From Craspedostauros australis (lineage: Eukaryota > Bacillariophyta > Bacillariophyceae > Mastogloiales > Achnanthaceae): a stretch of 64,000 bases of DNA. Below are positions 12,546-23,530 of the stretch, piece by piece (positions within the stretch are counted from its first letter, which is position 1; each line of letters starts with the position of its first letter). The DNA lies in contig JAMXDE010000062.1 in the NCBI GenBank assembly GCA_026770025.1, positions 62,001 to 126,000 on the forward strand, read 5' to 3'. The notes below the pieces were generated by a model. It had not been told where the DNA came from, did not search any database, and saw only the letters and a program-made list of their open reading frames with translations. The position numbers were made by a program, and so were the translations under genes.

Positions 12546-12572
12546 CATGTACATGTACATGTACATGTACAT
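12546..12572. repeat. ACATGT hexamer microsatellite
   Basis: A short tandem run of CATGTA flanked by CATGCTCATG words. Self-complementary, noncoding. Confidence 0.8.
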
Positions 12573-12817
12573 GCTCATGCGCATCTCATGAACTCAAGGC
12601 GCGCTCTACACTCGAATGCAGTGTATAATATGTGCTGGCATGAATTACATTATATGATTTGAAAAATCTATTGCATCCATTCTATCTATATTAAGTGCTA
12701 TTGCACATTACAAGCATGACAGGTTGTTCCAAAATCATCGTCAAATCACTGTTGTGCCAACAGTAAATGATGGGTGCATCTATCAGTGCTCGCGTCATAG
12801 AATACGTTCCTGGTATG

Positions 12818-12820
<3 letters not shown>

Positions 12821-12850
<30 letters not shown>
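12821..12850. repeat. AG dinucleotide microsatellite
   Basis: Fifteen perfect AG units. Noncoding. Confidence 0.92.
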
Positions 12851-12852
<2 letters not shown>

Positions 12853-13154
12853 GTCTGCTCGCCTTCCTCCCTGTGCATACCTCAGCGCATCTGCGCTTTG
12901 GCATGAGAAGGTAGCGGTAGAATACTTGTACGAGGAGAGTAAATGCTATGAAGTGCACGTGTCCACACTCCGTGATCAGGTTGCTGCTGGCTTCTGGGTT
13001 CCTTGACCAGATCTTTCCTTGATGAGTGATAATTGATTCGGGATGCGCCATGCAACGAATGCAGTGCAATGCAATGCGAAATGTAATGCGTTATCGTATC
13101 ATATCTTCCATGTGTGCAAGTCTGCAGAGGAGACAGCAGAAGCGGTCACCTGCT

Positions 13155-13811
13155 TCAAACTAAACGATCCTCCATAGAGTTGAGTTGAGGAACGTTGAGG
13201 GCTCGTAGCACCAGCTGCATGTCGACCTTCAATGAGGACAACTCGTCACGGAGAGAACGGATCTCTTCAAGAGCCTCCTCGGTCTTGGCGAGCTGACCTG
13301 TGTCACCTCGGGCCTTCATGCGCTTCTTGAGCTCCGCGACGATCTCCGCCACACGGTCATATTCGCAGCCGCAGCCGACGTAGATGGGCATGTTGGCGGA
13401 AAGTCCGGAGGACACCCCGGTGCAGCAGAGGCAGTTGTGCTGATCGACGCTTCCGAGCTCGCCGTACGGGCGTCGGGTGTTGATCGTGCAGCATGGCTTG
13501 CAGTTGACGTTGAGAACCGCCTCCTCCTCCTCCAAGATCATGGTCTTCTTGCCCATAACTCCAGGGACCAGCGGCATGAAATGGATCGGGCAGGTGAGCG
13601 CAAGGAGCGACTGGCAGCACTTGTCAGTGACATCGTACTCCAAGCGCTCGAATTGCGCCTTGGGGACCTTCGTTGCGTTGATGGCGTTCACGGCATGGAT
13701 GGAAACATTGTCGGTGTCAGTGTCGATGTTCTCGTTCTTCTTGTTCTTGTCCTTGTTGATGTTCCTGGCAATGGGCGTGTTGGATGTGTTACCGGTGCTG
13801 GTATTGGTCAT
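13155..13811 (-). CDS. Conserved Cys-rich stramenopile protein with C-terminal coiled coil (218 aa)
   Basis: Start set at ATG 13811, the first in-frame ATG; the frame is open upstream through a hexanucleotide repeat but has no ATG there. Residues 1-45 are Thr/Asn/Lys-rich linker. A Cys-rich domain follows: DVTDKCCQSLLALTC, then VNCKPCCTINTRRPYGELGSVD, NCLCCTGVSS and VGCGCEYDRV. The RRPYGELGS motif and the helical C-terminal part (ELKKRMKARGDTGQ, then a Leu/Glu-rich segment likely to form a coiled coil) belong to a family I recall as common in diatoms and other stramenopiles, with no function known to me. Paired cysteines suggest metal binding or disulphides, but there is no signal peptide from this start, so a cytosolic Cys cluster is more likely. 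I judge the gene secure and the function unknown. Confidence 0.8.
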   Translation of the reverse strand: MTNTSTGNTSNTPIARNINKDKNKKNENIDTDTDNVSIHAVNAINATKVPKAQFERLEYDVTDKCCQSLLALTCPIHFMPLVPGVMGKKTMILEEEEAVLNVNCKPCCTINTRRPYGELGSVDQHNCLCCTGVSSGLSANMPIYVGCGCEYDRVAEIVAELKKRMKARGDTGQLAKTEEALEEIRSLRDELSSLKVDMQLVLRALNVPQLNSMEDRLV

Positions 13812-13832
13812 TCCTCTTGGTGTTGCCGTTCC

Positions 13833-13924
13833 TGTGCTTGTGCTTGTGCTTGTGCTTGTGCTTGTGCTTGTGCTTGTGCTTGTGCTTGTGCTTGTGCTTG
13901 TGCTTGTGCTTGTGCTTGTGCTTG
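13833..13924. repeat. TGTGCT hexanucleotide array
   Basis: About fifteen near-perfect copies of TGTGCT immediately 5' of the Cys-rich gene. On the minus strand it reads as alternating Ser-Thr without a stop, so it lengthens the open frame of that gene. As no ATG lies upstream in frame, it is more likely 5' untranslated or promoter sequence than coding. Confidence 0.88.
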
Positions 13925-14609
13925 TTGTGGTTTGGCAGGTGCAAGTTGGTTGTGTCCAAAATGTGAGACGAATCAGGAAGGCACAAAAATGGGGGCGTTT
14001 GTGTCCGTTTCTTCTCCACGACTCGAGCGTGTTGTTTGCGCTCGGGAAGCAAATCACGACTCAACGCTCGACCGAGTGGACACCTGTAATCGTGGATCTC
14101 AAACGTGGTGGAGAATCTGCACGATTCAATCACATCAACGATGTGGACGGACAGACGAACCACGACCGAAGGCGACAACTATCTCCGGAGGGTAGCCGAC
14201 TCTTGCCCTCGAGCAATGAGGGCGTGGAGCATGCTCTGGAGTCAATGGTTGCATACATTGTATCCATTAGACCTACGTAAGATAGCCGTATCTCGTATAC
14301 AAGAGAAGTCAACCATCTTCGCATCCCAAAACAACACGTTCCAACTGTTTTACTTGTAGTGGAGAGCAGGGAAGAGGAGTGTAGATTATCATGTACTAGT
14401 ATCGTGGAGCATTCGTTGTTGCACCTAACAACCAACCCAAGGGACACCTTTCGATCTCAGATCGATCAAATGCAATTGGCACAGCACATGCCATGCCCGT
14501 TTGGCTCTGTTCCTGTTTGCACCATCAAGAAGTTGGTGCTCGTGGCGAATGCGGCCAATCCGGAGCAAACCATCCACGCGTAGAGCACGGTACGTACTCA
14601 TACTCCATT
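13925..14609. other. Intergenic stretch
   Basis: This separates the Cys-rich gene from the protease gene, both on the minus strand. It should hold the promoter of the former and the 3' end of the latter. No further gene seen. Confidence 0.5.
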
Positions 14610-16799
14610 CTATTCGCTGGCACTGCTGTCACTGTGATCTGCGTACTCGAGCTCGTCGTCTGGAACATCCTCGTCGATAGGGTCGTCTCTGTATTCGCCT
14701 GAGGTGTTGCGCATGTCCATATCCCCGTCCCACTGGGGCAGCTCGATGTCATCTTCGACGTCGGGGTCGCAGGGTGCGATCGGGGTCATCTCTTGCGTGT
14801 TGGCGCGCATGTACTCCGCTCTGACATCGCTCGATGTGCAGTACACGCGGTAGATGCACAGCATGAGGAAGATGATGACGACGCCGACACATACGAGGAT
14901 GACTTTGCACGAATTGTCGCACTCCTTCATGAATATCTCCAACTCAGAGGGGCCGCTGCCTGAGTTTACGGTCGCATCCTTCTTCGTGCCACCATCGATG
15001 CTGTCGCCGATGCTCGTGTCGTTGTCATCGAGCTCATTTTTTATGGAGGTCGCTGGCGACGATGGGTTTCTTGGCGGGAAGTCAAACACAGATGGGAGCC
15101 CGTTCGTCGCCAATACCTCCGAGAGATCACAATCACTCTCCGCGAAGCCAATGCGATTGTGCTTCATATCGAACAGCACGTCGTGCCCCATCATCATGTT
15201 TGCTCCTATCGTGCTCCCGCCTTCCCCTGTTGCGTTGAATCCAAAGACGTAAACATCGTGGTCTTCGTAGTACTCCATGTAATGGGACGGCGGGAACGCA
15301 ACGATGACATCGAATGGATGGTCAGGATCCAAGTCGCCGGCAAGACCCGCGATGTTGTTGGGATCGGCGGATCCGGCGCCATTCTTGCCAACGCCGTCGT
15401 AGAGACCATGCGTCGTGTCACCTTTGATCTGAAAGAGGATGGTCGGAAACGCCTTGATCTGAGCCTCCGTGAGATTGTAGGCTGAACCATGGTCATATTC
15501 CATACCCGTCAGCGTCTCGAAGTGTTCCGCGAACTCTTTGTGCAGATGATGATTCCATTTCGTACTCGTAGTGCCGGAATCGACGATGATGCCCTTTGCG
15601 TTGAGCTCCGTGGGAGAGACAGCCAGCTTGACAACGCCGCGTGTTGGATCGTCCGCATGGATCGACACGGCAGACTCGCCCGCCGATGATTCCCGCAGGT
15701 AGACAGCACGCACTTGGACGCTGAAGAAGGTCCCACGACCAGAGTTGGCGGTGCGATCGGTGAACACCATGGTCTGGTATTCATCCTTGCGCAGACGCGG
15801 ATCGGCGCCGCCCAACGTCAATGCACCAGCCTCTGTGCCTTCCTTCGACGCCATCGGCTGACGCGCGAAGCACAAGGAGAACTGCCGCTGATGGTGCTTG
15901 AGTCTTCCGGCGCGCTGCAGCTGCTCCCAGTAGGTGTTTCCATGCGTCCCATAGGACATGCCCATGATGCCATCTGCCAGCTGCGTCTTGAAGAGCCTGG
16001 TGGCGACGGTCTGGCAGCCGAATGCCAGATTGATAGCCATGCGGTCCGCTCTTTGCGGGTTGAGATCGTCGACGACGATGGCATTAGCCTGGTCGTTCTG
16101 ACTGCCGTGTGCAGGCTTGTCGTGCTGGAGGCTGGACACGTGCGGTCCGCCCAAATAACACCGATCGACGGCCTCGTAGGCGTCCCACGCGCTTCCCTCC
16201 CCGTACCTGACATGTACACGGCACTGGTCCAACGTGGCGCGATTGGTGGAGCATTTGGACTTGCCCTTGAAATTGCATCCATCGTCGCCGCATGACACCT
16301 GGTGAAATGAGGATGACGCCTCTGGTTCGAACAGCTTGTCGATGTGGTACGTAGGCGCCCCGCAATCGTTGCATCCCGTGCAGGGAAATGCGGTGAGCTC
16401 GCTGCCGGTGTCCACAATGACGGTCTGACGTTGCGGCGGCGTCCCGCACCATAGATCAACGTAGTGCGTGCCATATCCCTGGTACAGCGCACTCACCTGA
16501 TCAGCGAAGTTGCCATCGTCGGCCTGCAAGGTGCGTTGACCACGCTGAGACTTGCTCTCGAGACCTCGTCGCTTCTGCTGCACGTGATGCGGGATCAGAG
16601 GGACGGTGATGAGATCGCTCTCCATCTCATGCCTCTGCTGTTGCTGTCGTTGTTGTGGAGTCAAGAACCCCGTGGCCGACGATTCTGCTGCCAATGCTGC
16701 CGATATCTGTGTGGTTCGCACCAACAATAGAAGAAAAGCCGTCGCTGCCACCGATTGCGATGCCACATTCGGGCGATGCCGTCGAGTGAAGGACTTCAT
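14610..16799 (-). CDS. Membrane-anchored pepsin-like aspartic protease (729 aa)
   Basis: An A1-family aspartyl endopeptidase. ATG at 16799. A signal sequence (residues about 13-36, AATAFLLLLVRTT core) is followed by a propeptide rich in Gln/Arg. The first catalytic motif is D130-T-G-S (VIVDTGSELTAFPC), with a Cys-rich insert right after it (CTGCNDCG...CGDDGC...CSTNRATLDQC), as in plant nepenthesin-like and apicomplexan ASP5-like enzymes. A YGEGSAW flap-like segment lies near 199-205 and DGIMGMS at 276-282. The second motif is D407-S-G-T (IIVDSGTTSTKW), and GFAESDCD closes the fold. After a Ser/Asp-rich stalk there is one membrane helix at about 632-654 (VILVCVGVVIIFLMLCIYRVYC) and an acidic tail of about 75 residues. 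Predicted topology: lumenal or extracellular catalytic domain with a cytosolic tail. Both active-site aspartates are present, so it is probably active. Confidence 0.93.
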   Translation of the reverse strand: MKSFTRRHRPNVASQSVAATAFLLLLVRTTQISAALAAESSATGFLTPQQRQQQQRHEMESDLITVPLIPHHVQQKRRGLESKSQRGQRTLQADDGNFADQVSALYQGYGTHYVDLWCGTPPQRQTVIVDTGSELTAFPCTGCNDCGAPTYHIDKLFEPEASSSFHQVSCGDDGCNFKGKSKCSTNRATLDQCRVHVRYGEGSAWDAYEAVDRCYLGGPHVSSLQHDKPAHGSQNDQANAIVVDDLNPQRADRMAINLAFGCQTVATRLFKTQLADGIMGMSYGTHGNTYWEQLQRAGRLKHHQRQFSLCFARQPMASKEGTEAGALTLGGADPRLRKDEYQTMVFTDRTANSGRGTFFSVQVRAVYLRESSAGESAVSIHADDPTRGVVKLAVSPTELNAKGIIVDSGTTSTKWNHHLHKEFAEHFETLTGMEYDHGSAYNLTEAQIKAFPTILFQIKGDTTHGLYDGVGKNGAGSADPNNIAGLAGDLDPDHPFDVIVAFPPSHYMEYYEDHDVYVFGFNATGEGGSTIGANMMMGHDVLFDMKHNRIGFAESDCDLSEVLATNGLPSVFDFPPRNPSSPATSIKNELDDNDTSIGDSIDGGTKKDATVNSGSGPSELEIFMKECDNSCKVILVCVGVVIIFLMLCIYRVYCTSSDVRAEYMRANTQEMTPIAPCDPDVEDDIELPQWDGDMDMRNTSGEYRDDPIDEDVPDDELEYADHSDSSASE

Positions 16800-18409
16800 C
16801 TTGGACCTTTGGCAACCAATGACTTTCTGTCGTTAGTTCGCGGAGAGGCACTCCCGACCAAGTACGGAGAGTGCGGCAGAGTATATCACTTGGAAATGAG
16901 CTCCGCCTTGTCGCACTCGTGCTCAGCTCCGTTGTTCCGCAATCGGCTGCACTCCCTCAAGGTCGTCCTTCCACTCACTCTCCCTCTCGTGCGAATGCTC
17001 TACCTGTCGTTGTATGCACTCTATCTGTAGTCGTATGTGCTCTACCTGTTCTCGGAAGCTATCACGAGCTCTCTGTGCCATGCGTCCCAGCGATGCCGAG
17101 CGCCTTCGATTGCTGCCTACTGTCCTTCAGGGGTGATTCTATCACAGCTCTTGCGAGTCCTCGTATGTATTGTGAGCGCTAGTAGGAGAGTCTGCAATTG
17201 TGAGAGGTATGGTAGCTCGTGCCATGCGAGCACGTATGTGTGGATGGATGGACTCCTGTTTGGGGAGGAGGAAGCAATTCAAAATCGATTTCTCACGTGA
17301 AGTCTGTCGTTGTTTCCAATGACGAACATGTCAAGACGAGACGGAAAACGAGAAGCACAAAAGGGCGATGGCGATGCGCGCAGTCGTGCTAAATTGATAC
17401 GGGATTCGACTGGATCATGGTGAAAATGATGAACCAAAGCGCTTCCAGAATGTCGCCTGAAATCCTGACAAAAGTCATTCAATACCAAAATAGACCTATT
17501 GAGGCATGAAATGACCCAAACTAGCACCACATTTGCGGTCAAACTGCATCTGACATTCATTCATACGAGTCGAAAATGAGTGAAAAGGCGATTGACTTCC
17601 ATTCTTGAATCGAAAATGAGCAAAACTGACATCTTATTTCACAAAAGTCGCATCTCGTCAATTGTTTTTGGCGATGTGTCGCAAGAACAATGAGTCACGT
17701 GTGACCACCGAATCATGACTCGTCTCGTGTCTTGGCGAGGACTTTTTCGGCACCACACGATTCCCTCGTTCACACGCGTATCACGCACATCACCGCACAA
17801 CGCACAAGATCGCGATCCACCCATCAAAACCACAATGACGTAGCGGCCGACACCGACCAACATGGAAAACAGAGAATCAACACGGCAACAAACACAAGCT
17901 CTGGTGTTGCTTCGTCATCTGCGTCCACCCGCGCCAGCACCAACACAAAGATGCGCAGAGACATTACTGTTACGATCGTGGAGAGGGTTGGTGTGGATTG
18001 TGGACTACTTCATCGAAATCCATGTTCCTGTTCTTAATCATTCACGTTCATATTCACATTCATATTCATGTCATCCATCATTCAAGATCTGGGGTGCACT
18101 ACGGCCTCCACGTACGCGTATAGTACATGCGAGTATGCTCATGCCGCCGTGCTCCTCGAAAAGGACCACAGGAATAAACATTCACGTGCACACGTTCGTG
18201 AAGGCACGCTGCAGCCCTCTAACCACGTGAGGCCGTCAGCGAACCAGAGCATCATTTTTCAGTCTCGCTCATCCTCGCTCATCATGCCGTGCGCACTGAC
18301 CCAGCAGGGGTTTGAGATTGGTGGTGCTCTGCGCTTCGGCTGATAGTGCTGGGTACACATTGTCCGAGAGCTCTCAGCCTCCATTGGAGCCAGCACATTG
18401 TCACTTGTC
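16800..18409. other. Intergenic stretch; right part duplicated at 60 kb
   Basis: No gene seen. From 17841 onward the sequence is the start of a segment repeated nearly identically at 59945. A short block of CATTCATATTCA repeats lies near 18045-18075. Confidence 0.55.
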
Positions 18410-19610
18410 TTACACGCGAGGAGAATCCTCTTCATCCTCTTCCTTTCCTTCGGGATCCTCCATGCCCTTGTTGGAGATACCGTCGCCTTCCGAACCCTCA
18501 TCGCCGTCCTTGACTGCTACTCCAGCCGCGGCGGCAGCTCGGAGGTCGGTCTGAGAGAATCGATGGGAGAATTGACGGGACAAGCGTTCCGCCATCAAAG
18601 CGCGGTCATTGCTGGCGGCGTCGTACTCGTCATGGCACTGCATGCGAAGAAAGAGTGAACGGCAACAACACGCATGTCATCGAGAGCATTGAGAGCATCG
18701 CAGAATGCGTTGGCGGGTGCAAGTGGCAACAGGCAAAGCAAAAACAGGAATCAGGGGGTTGGCTCGTGAGAAAGATGGTGTTCCAGATCATCCATGATGA
18801 ACATGACGAACTTGAACTTTATCTGGAAACACAGCGTTGCATGACCCCAGCCATGCCTCGCCGTACCGTCCAAACACAAGGCAACACAAGACAACTCAGC
18901 AGACCATCGAACGACCTCGACCTCAGCCCGGTCTGATTTTGCCAGATCACACACACCACAGCAAAGCACAGCACAGCACGGCACAACACACCGAAACGCA
19001 TCATATCGAACTCACCTGACCCATGAAGGCACAAAACTCCAAAAAGTCAACATATCCATTTCCGTCCGCATCCATGACCGCCCACAACGCCTCGAAGTCG
19101 TTGCGGTTCATCTCCACGACCTTGCCAGAGCTCAAGAACTCCCACATGCCCTCCTTCGTGATGTTGCCCACAGCGCTGGCACGACGGTTGCCCTTGTCGG
19201 CTGCTGTGGATTGAGCATCGATCTTCTGGAACTCCCGAGCCAGCGCGGCGGCATCCATGCGCTTGGCTGGGAGGCTGATGCTCATGGTCTGTGCGACGCG
19301 CGCAGCGAACACAGCGCGGTATCTCTTTGCCTGCTGCTTGTTGTAGATGATGACTGCAGCAGCGACCACGATGAGGAAGAGAAGGACGCCACCGATGGTG
19401 AAGCCGGCGATGACGCCTGCCTTGACGGAGGTGGTTGGCTCATCGTATGGGTTGGTGGCACAGTTGGGATCGTACTGCAGGACAAGGGAAAGTAAGGGAA
19501 GTCGGCGATGAGCAACGAATGATGCGTGACGAATGGATGCAAGGAAACCGAGAGGCGTCCACATGGATCAAGTCGAACAAAGTGAGAGAAAGAGTGCATA
19601 CAACGCATAT
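17841..19610. repeat. Segmental duplication, copy A (partner 59945-61728)
   Basis: About 1.77 kb matches 59945-61728 in the same orientation, with only scattered substitutions and small indels by eye. It covers the 3' flank, exon 4, intron 3, exon 3 and the first 136 bases of intron 2 of the EF-hand gene. The match stops at the ATAT at 19607-19610, which is the point where the partner copy runs into transposon B. Confidence 0.92.
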
Positions 19611-20721
19611 GGACATTGATGAAACCACTCTATCTGCTTCTGCGCAGTTCGCATTGCTTTTGCGGCAGCTTACCTGGCACCACTGTTCCTCCGTGGGGAA
19701 CATTCCAGACGCAGATGGACCAGTCATGGGGACAACTGGGCGTGCTGGCACCGGGACCGCAGAAGCTTCGTAAGAGGCCTTGATCTGATCGATGAATTCT
19801 TGCTCCGTCACACGCTTCTGGTGACAAGCCTGGAAGAATACGAGCTCGGAATTGCTATAGAACGAGACCATCTCGCGCGCATTGTCGCAAGTGGCATCAG
19901 TGCAGGTGATTACGGCAATGACATTTGTGCCTGCGGAGAAAGTTCCAAGACCTTGTGTGACGACCGTATTGTTTCCAATCGAGTACGTGGTGGTCGGTTC
20001 CAAGTTGTCGACGGTTCCATCCGGACGAGCGATATTCTGTGCGAATGGCAACGTGACAACCGTCCCATCAAGCTCGAAGGTTGAGGTACCGTAGATATCC
20101 ACGGCCTGCGCCATACCAGGGTTGGTGCTCCCAGGTGCTGCTTTGGACACTCTGTAACGGTGGTTGAAGGCCCTGGTGCCGTCGACGGTGTAATTGTTGA
20201 AGACCTTGTAAGGGAAGGACTGAACGGCAATTGGACCGAATCCAGGAAGGACCCCTCTGCGGACTTCCATCGGCTGCCCGTCCGGCCCGTATGCGAACAT
20301 GTCACACATGTAGTATCCGGTGAAGAGAGCCTGGAAGCAATGATTGAAGTGGTTGTCGAAGCATGGATGTATGCATGCATGGATTGATGGAGAGAGTACA
20401 ATCACCCAAAACGATGACAATGGCAGCAAGGCAAGGCAAGACACAAAAGGTTAGAGCGGATCGTGTCTCCTCACAGCAAGCGACGGATGCGGAGGACCGA
20501 GACACTCAGCGGCGATACCATTTCCACTGTCGCAAACGCACCTTGACTTTGTTTTGCTCAATGATATCGTAATTGAGGCCCGACTTGTAACGCTTGTCAG
20601 AATCGGAGAGGCATGGTTCGCGCCATGGATCGCCGCACTTGCCATCTCCTGCTGCAGTCTTCGTGAGGATGCTCAACACGAGCGCAACCAGGCAAACGAG
20701 GTTGGTTTGGGAGATCTTCAT
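18410..20721 (-). CDS. Type I membrane protein with cytosolic EF-hand, four exons (507 aa)
   Basis: Exons by GT-AG reading: 20542-20721, 19674-20330, 19016-19474 and 18410-18637, all joined in phase 0. Exon 1 carries a signal peptide (LVCLVALVLSILTKTAAG). Exon 2 is a 219-residue extracellular domain (starts ALFTGYYMCDMFAYGPDG; contains N-x-T sites and several Cys) that I cannot assign to a family. Exon 3 has a short stalk, a membrane helix at about residues 300-323 (GFTIGGVLLFLIVVAAAVII) and a cytosolic part with a canonical EF-hand loop, D414-A-D-G-N-G-Y-V-D-F-L-E425. Exon 4 adds a Ser/Glu/Asp-rich tail ending EEDEEDSPRV. The layout suggests a surface receptor or sensor with calcium binding on the inside; the ligand is unknown. 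Only one canonical EF loop is visible; its usual partner may be degenerate upstream (ITKEGMWEFL). Parts recur at 23.3 kb and 60.5-61.6 kb. Confidence 0.86.
19607..19610. other. Empty ATAT target site paralogous to the insertion point of transposon B
   Basis: In intron 2 of the EF-hand gene the sequence reads CGC-ATAT-GGACATTG. In the duplicated copy the same CGC-ATAT is followed by the transposon end CCATAAAG (61729). This is the unoccupied version of the site and supports a 4-bp ATAT target duplication. Confidence 0.8.
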
Positions 20722-22689
20722 GGTGTCGGAGAGTTGCGTGATGTTTCGAATTTGCTCGATTGTTTTGTGCAGGGCAGATGTTGTTGTGTTGGATCTTCGG
20801 AGAAATTGTGAGAAGGGTTTTCATCTTCGGATGAGGGATGCGGTGCCTCTTGTTTCATCCCAGCGCGCATTCGCACGCAATTGTGTGTATGTCATGGTAC
20901 GACCTACAATACTCGTACCTACCATACACGCAGATGCACAGCAGCAGCAACATTCATGATGCGAACTGCAACTGCAGCACAAGCGTCCTCATGTCACCAC
21001 GTCCTCAGCTGTCGTTCTGTTGTTCTGTCGTTCTGTTGCAGTTGTATCTTCCTTCGCCTCGTCTTGTCTCATCCTGTGTCGGGGGAGATTTTGTCCACTC
21101 TCCTTCCGACCGTGTCAACATCGTTTCACCGACTTGATTCCTCAAGAAGGGAGCGAAGAATGAGAGTATGCATTGCGATACGTGATGTCATGAGTTGTGA
21201 CGAGATGAGGCGATTGTGTTGATCGAAGCCCACTATGTGTGATACTATGCTGAGCTTCCCCACTGGTTGCCGCCAATTAAGAGAGGGCAAGCGCGGAACA
21301 AATGCATCACGGTATGCCATCATGGTATAAATGCCAGCACTTTATCAAAGTGGACGGGTCCTTCTCTTCTTTTGTGGACACGGCATCGCCTCACTGGTTG
21401 CCAACTTCTGGTTGTTGTTGTTGGAAGTTCGCAGATGATGACACACAAGCGGCCCTGGGTGGGCGCCCTCGAGCGATCCTTCATCCGCAAGAGGGCCCCA
21501 ATGGTTCGCAGGAAAGAGTTCTTGCCCACCAAGTGCAAACGAACGTGTTCGAGTTCTCATGAGGACACTCTCTCAACCACTCACACTCAATCATGTTCTA
21601 CGAGAAGAATAAGTCGTACTCTGCTGCAGCGAGGTGCTCATGTGCAGGGGTGAAGTAGGTATGCACGCGTGTGGGAGACCACTCATATGCGTAACTCGTA
21701 ATCAACGCACCACCGTCTTCGATCTCCCGCCGAAGGGACGAAGAAACCGGAAGGGTAGCGAAGACCAGCACCAAATCCGGTGGGACAAGACATCGCTGGT
21801 CTGACGCTGATCGAACAGGCCGAGACAGTTGTCTTTGTGGAAGGGTGCGGACACAATCCTCCTACAGCGCCGAGCTGCGATGCCACAAAGGATCCAAGAG
21901 CGAAACAACTGTTCCTGCACAGTGTGGGTAGCATGGGAACACGCCGAAACTGCACAGAGGAGGCAGGGTGTGATGTCTCCATGTTCCCTGGCCTGACAGG
22001 AAGCCTGCGGCTCTCCGCCGGTCCGCGTTTCGTGACTGCTTTCCGCAAGTCCAGCGACAGCTAACAATGTCGGCCGTTACTTGATGGTCAGTTGTGCCCT
22101 CCGAGCAGATCTTCTTCACATCATGTTTCTCCAAGGAACGGCTGCGCCAGAGTGCCTCCATGCAGCGAAATACTGCTTGCGAGCCGTCTTGGGTCGGTTC
22201 CAACTGTAGCCATGGCATTATACTCGTACCAGTATACTCGTACTTGCTCGGCTTATCCTATTCTATTATACATCTTCAAGCACGATGCTCATCCATAGAC
22301 TTCTCTCTCACACGCTCTTCTGAGGGAGCACCACGCTGCGCCGCACCGAGTCGATCGGTAAATCGTGTACGACGCTTCTGTCGAAATCGTGAGGGAAGCA
22401 ACATGACGATGACTCGACAGAATTGTTGTTTCCTTTCACGGTTTTGGCGATCAGCGAAATGACCACTCAGTCACGTTTACAGATTGAGTCATGACCCCTC
22501 ATTTCTTTTGTGTCTTCCTTGTCCCTGTCATGACACTTCACCTTCGACACAATCGATTCATTGTGACGTCACGCTATCAACGAATTCGCGCTCAAATCGG
22601 AGATGCAAAAATGATCACAACAAAATGCCGTCGTCAACCAAAATTCGAATGGCGTTGCACCGAACTGAATTGGAACAACAGACGAAGAA
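20722..22689. other. Intergenic stretch, no gene seen
   Basis: This lies upstream of the EF-hand gene. Open frames are short and overlap in several frames. Repeated TCGTTCTGTTG words occur near 21013-21037. Nothing else supported. Confidence 0.5.
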
Positions 22690-23530
22690 GGCAAGCAATA
22701 CGACAGCAGCAGCAAGCGCTGGTTCTGTCTCGACATCCGGACGTAGACACACACGCGCGCACGCAAACACTCATACACGCGCACACACATGCGCATACAC
22801 ATGTACATGCACATGTGCCGAGACATCACAAAGAAAATGCAGAGCTTTCATGTTTGCTTACGACATGTGCGAGTACGTATGGATAATACCACTGATTTCT
22901 GAATTCATGTTGGTACTATTGTCCGTTCGGGGTCTGCAGTCTTCACAGCCATAGCCATGTTGCTGCCTACTCGCCTGAATTGTATGTGTCTGTTCATAGG
23001 TCATGGTCGTATGGGCAAGTTGGAGTGCACGGTCGTGTCGTATGGAAGCAAAGTATTCACCGAAGTGAGGCCGCCCCGTCAGCGAATCGGGGTATTGATT
23101 TCATACTGGTCCATCCACCCATCCATCCATGAACCCGCGTATCTACGTATCCACCGCCTTCGCAAACCATCGTGGATGCCGAACCATCAAAGTTTGGCAT
23201 CGGAAATGCCCCACGTCGCAGTTGATGCAAGTCGGAATGGTCCACCCTGATTTGGCGACTCTCGAGTTGGTTGAAGTCTGATAGAGTATGCTCATCGCGT
23301 CTCGTCTCACCTCATGGCGCCACTTCGTTTACACGTGGACGGAGTCCTCGTCTCCTTCCTTCACCTGCGAGTCGTCTGCATTCTTGTCAGACCCACCGTC
23401 GCCCTCCGAGCTCTCCCCACCAGATTTGACTGTTGTTCCAGTCACACCAGCGGCTGAGGCATTGGCTTGGGAGAAACGATGGGAGATTCGGCGGGACACG
23501 CGTTCAACCATCAACGAGCGATTGTCGAGA
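22690..23530 (-). pseudogene. Diverged partial copy of the 3' end of the EF-hand gene
   Basis: On the minus strand at 23329-23530 the frame reads DNRSLMVERVSRRISHRFSQ and ends GDEDSVHV followed by a stop. It is clearly homologous to exon 4 of the 18410-20721 gene (DRALMAERLSRQFSHRFSQ ... EEDSPRV). Downstream blocks also match that gene's 3' flank, for example GTGAGGCCGCCCC-GTCAGCGAA near 23065-23085 and AAGCGCTGGT near 22715. The N-terminal exons, the membrane helix and the EF-hand are absent, and its upstream end meets microsatellite and retroelement sequence. It is much more diverged than the 60 kb copy, so it stems from an older duplication. Probably non-functional. Confidence 0.6.

Larger units (their letters stand above)
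10932..13154. other. Intergenic stretch, no gene seen
   Basis: About 2.2 kb. Candidate frames on both strands overlap heavily and lack recognisable domains. It contains two microsatellites, listed separately, and otherwise nothing I can support. Confidence 0.55.
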
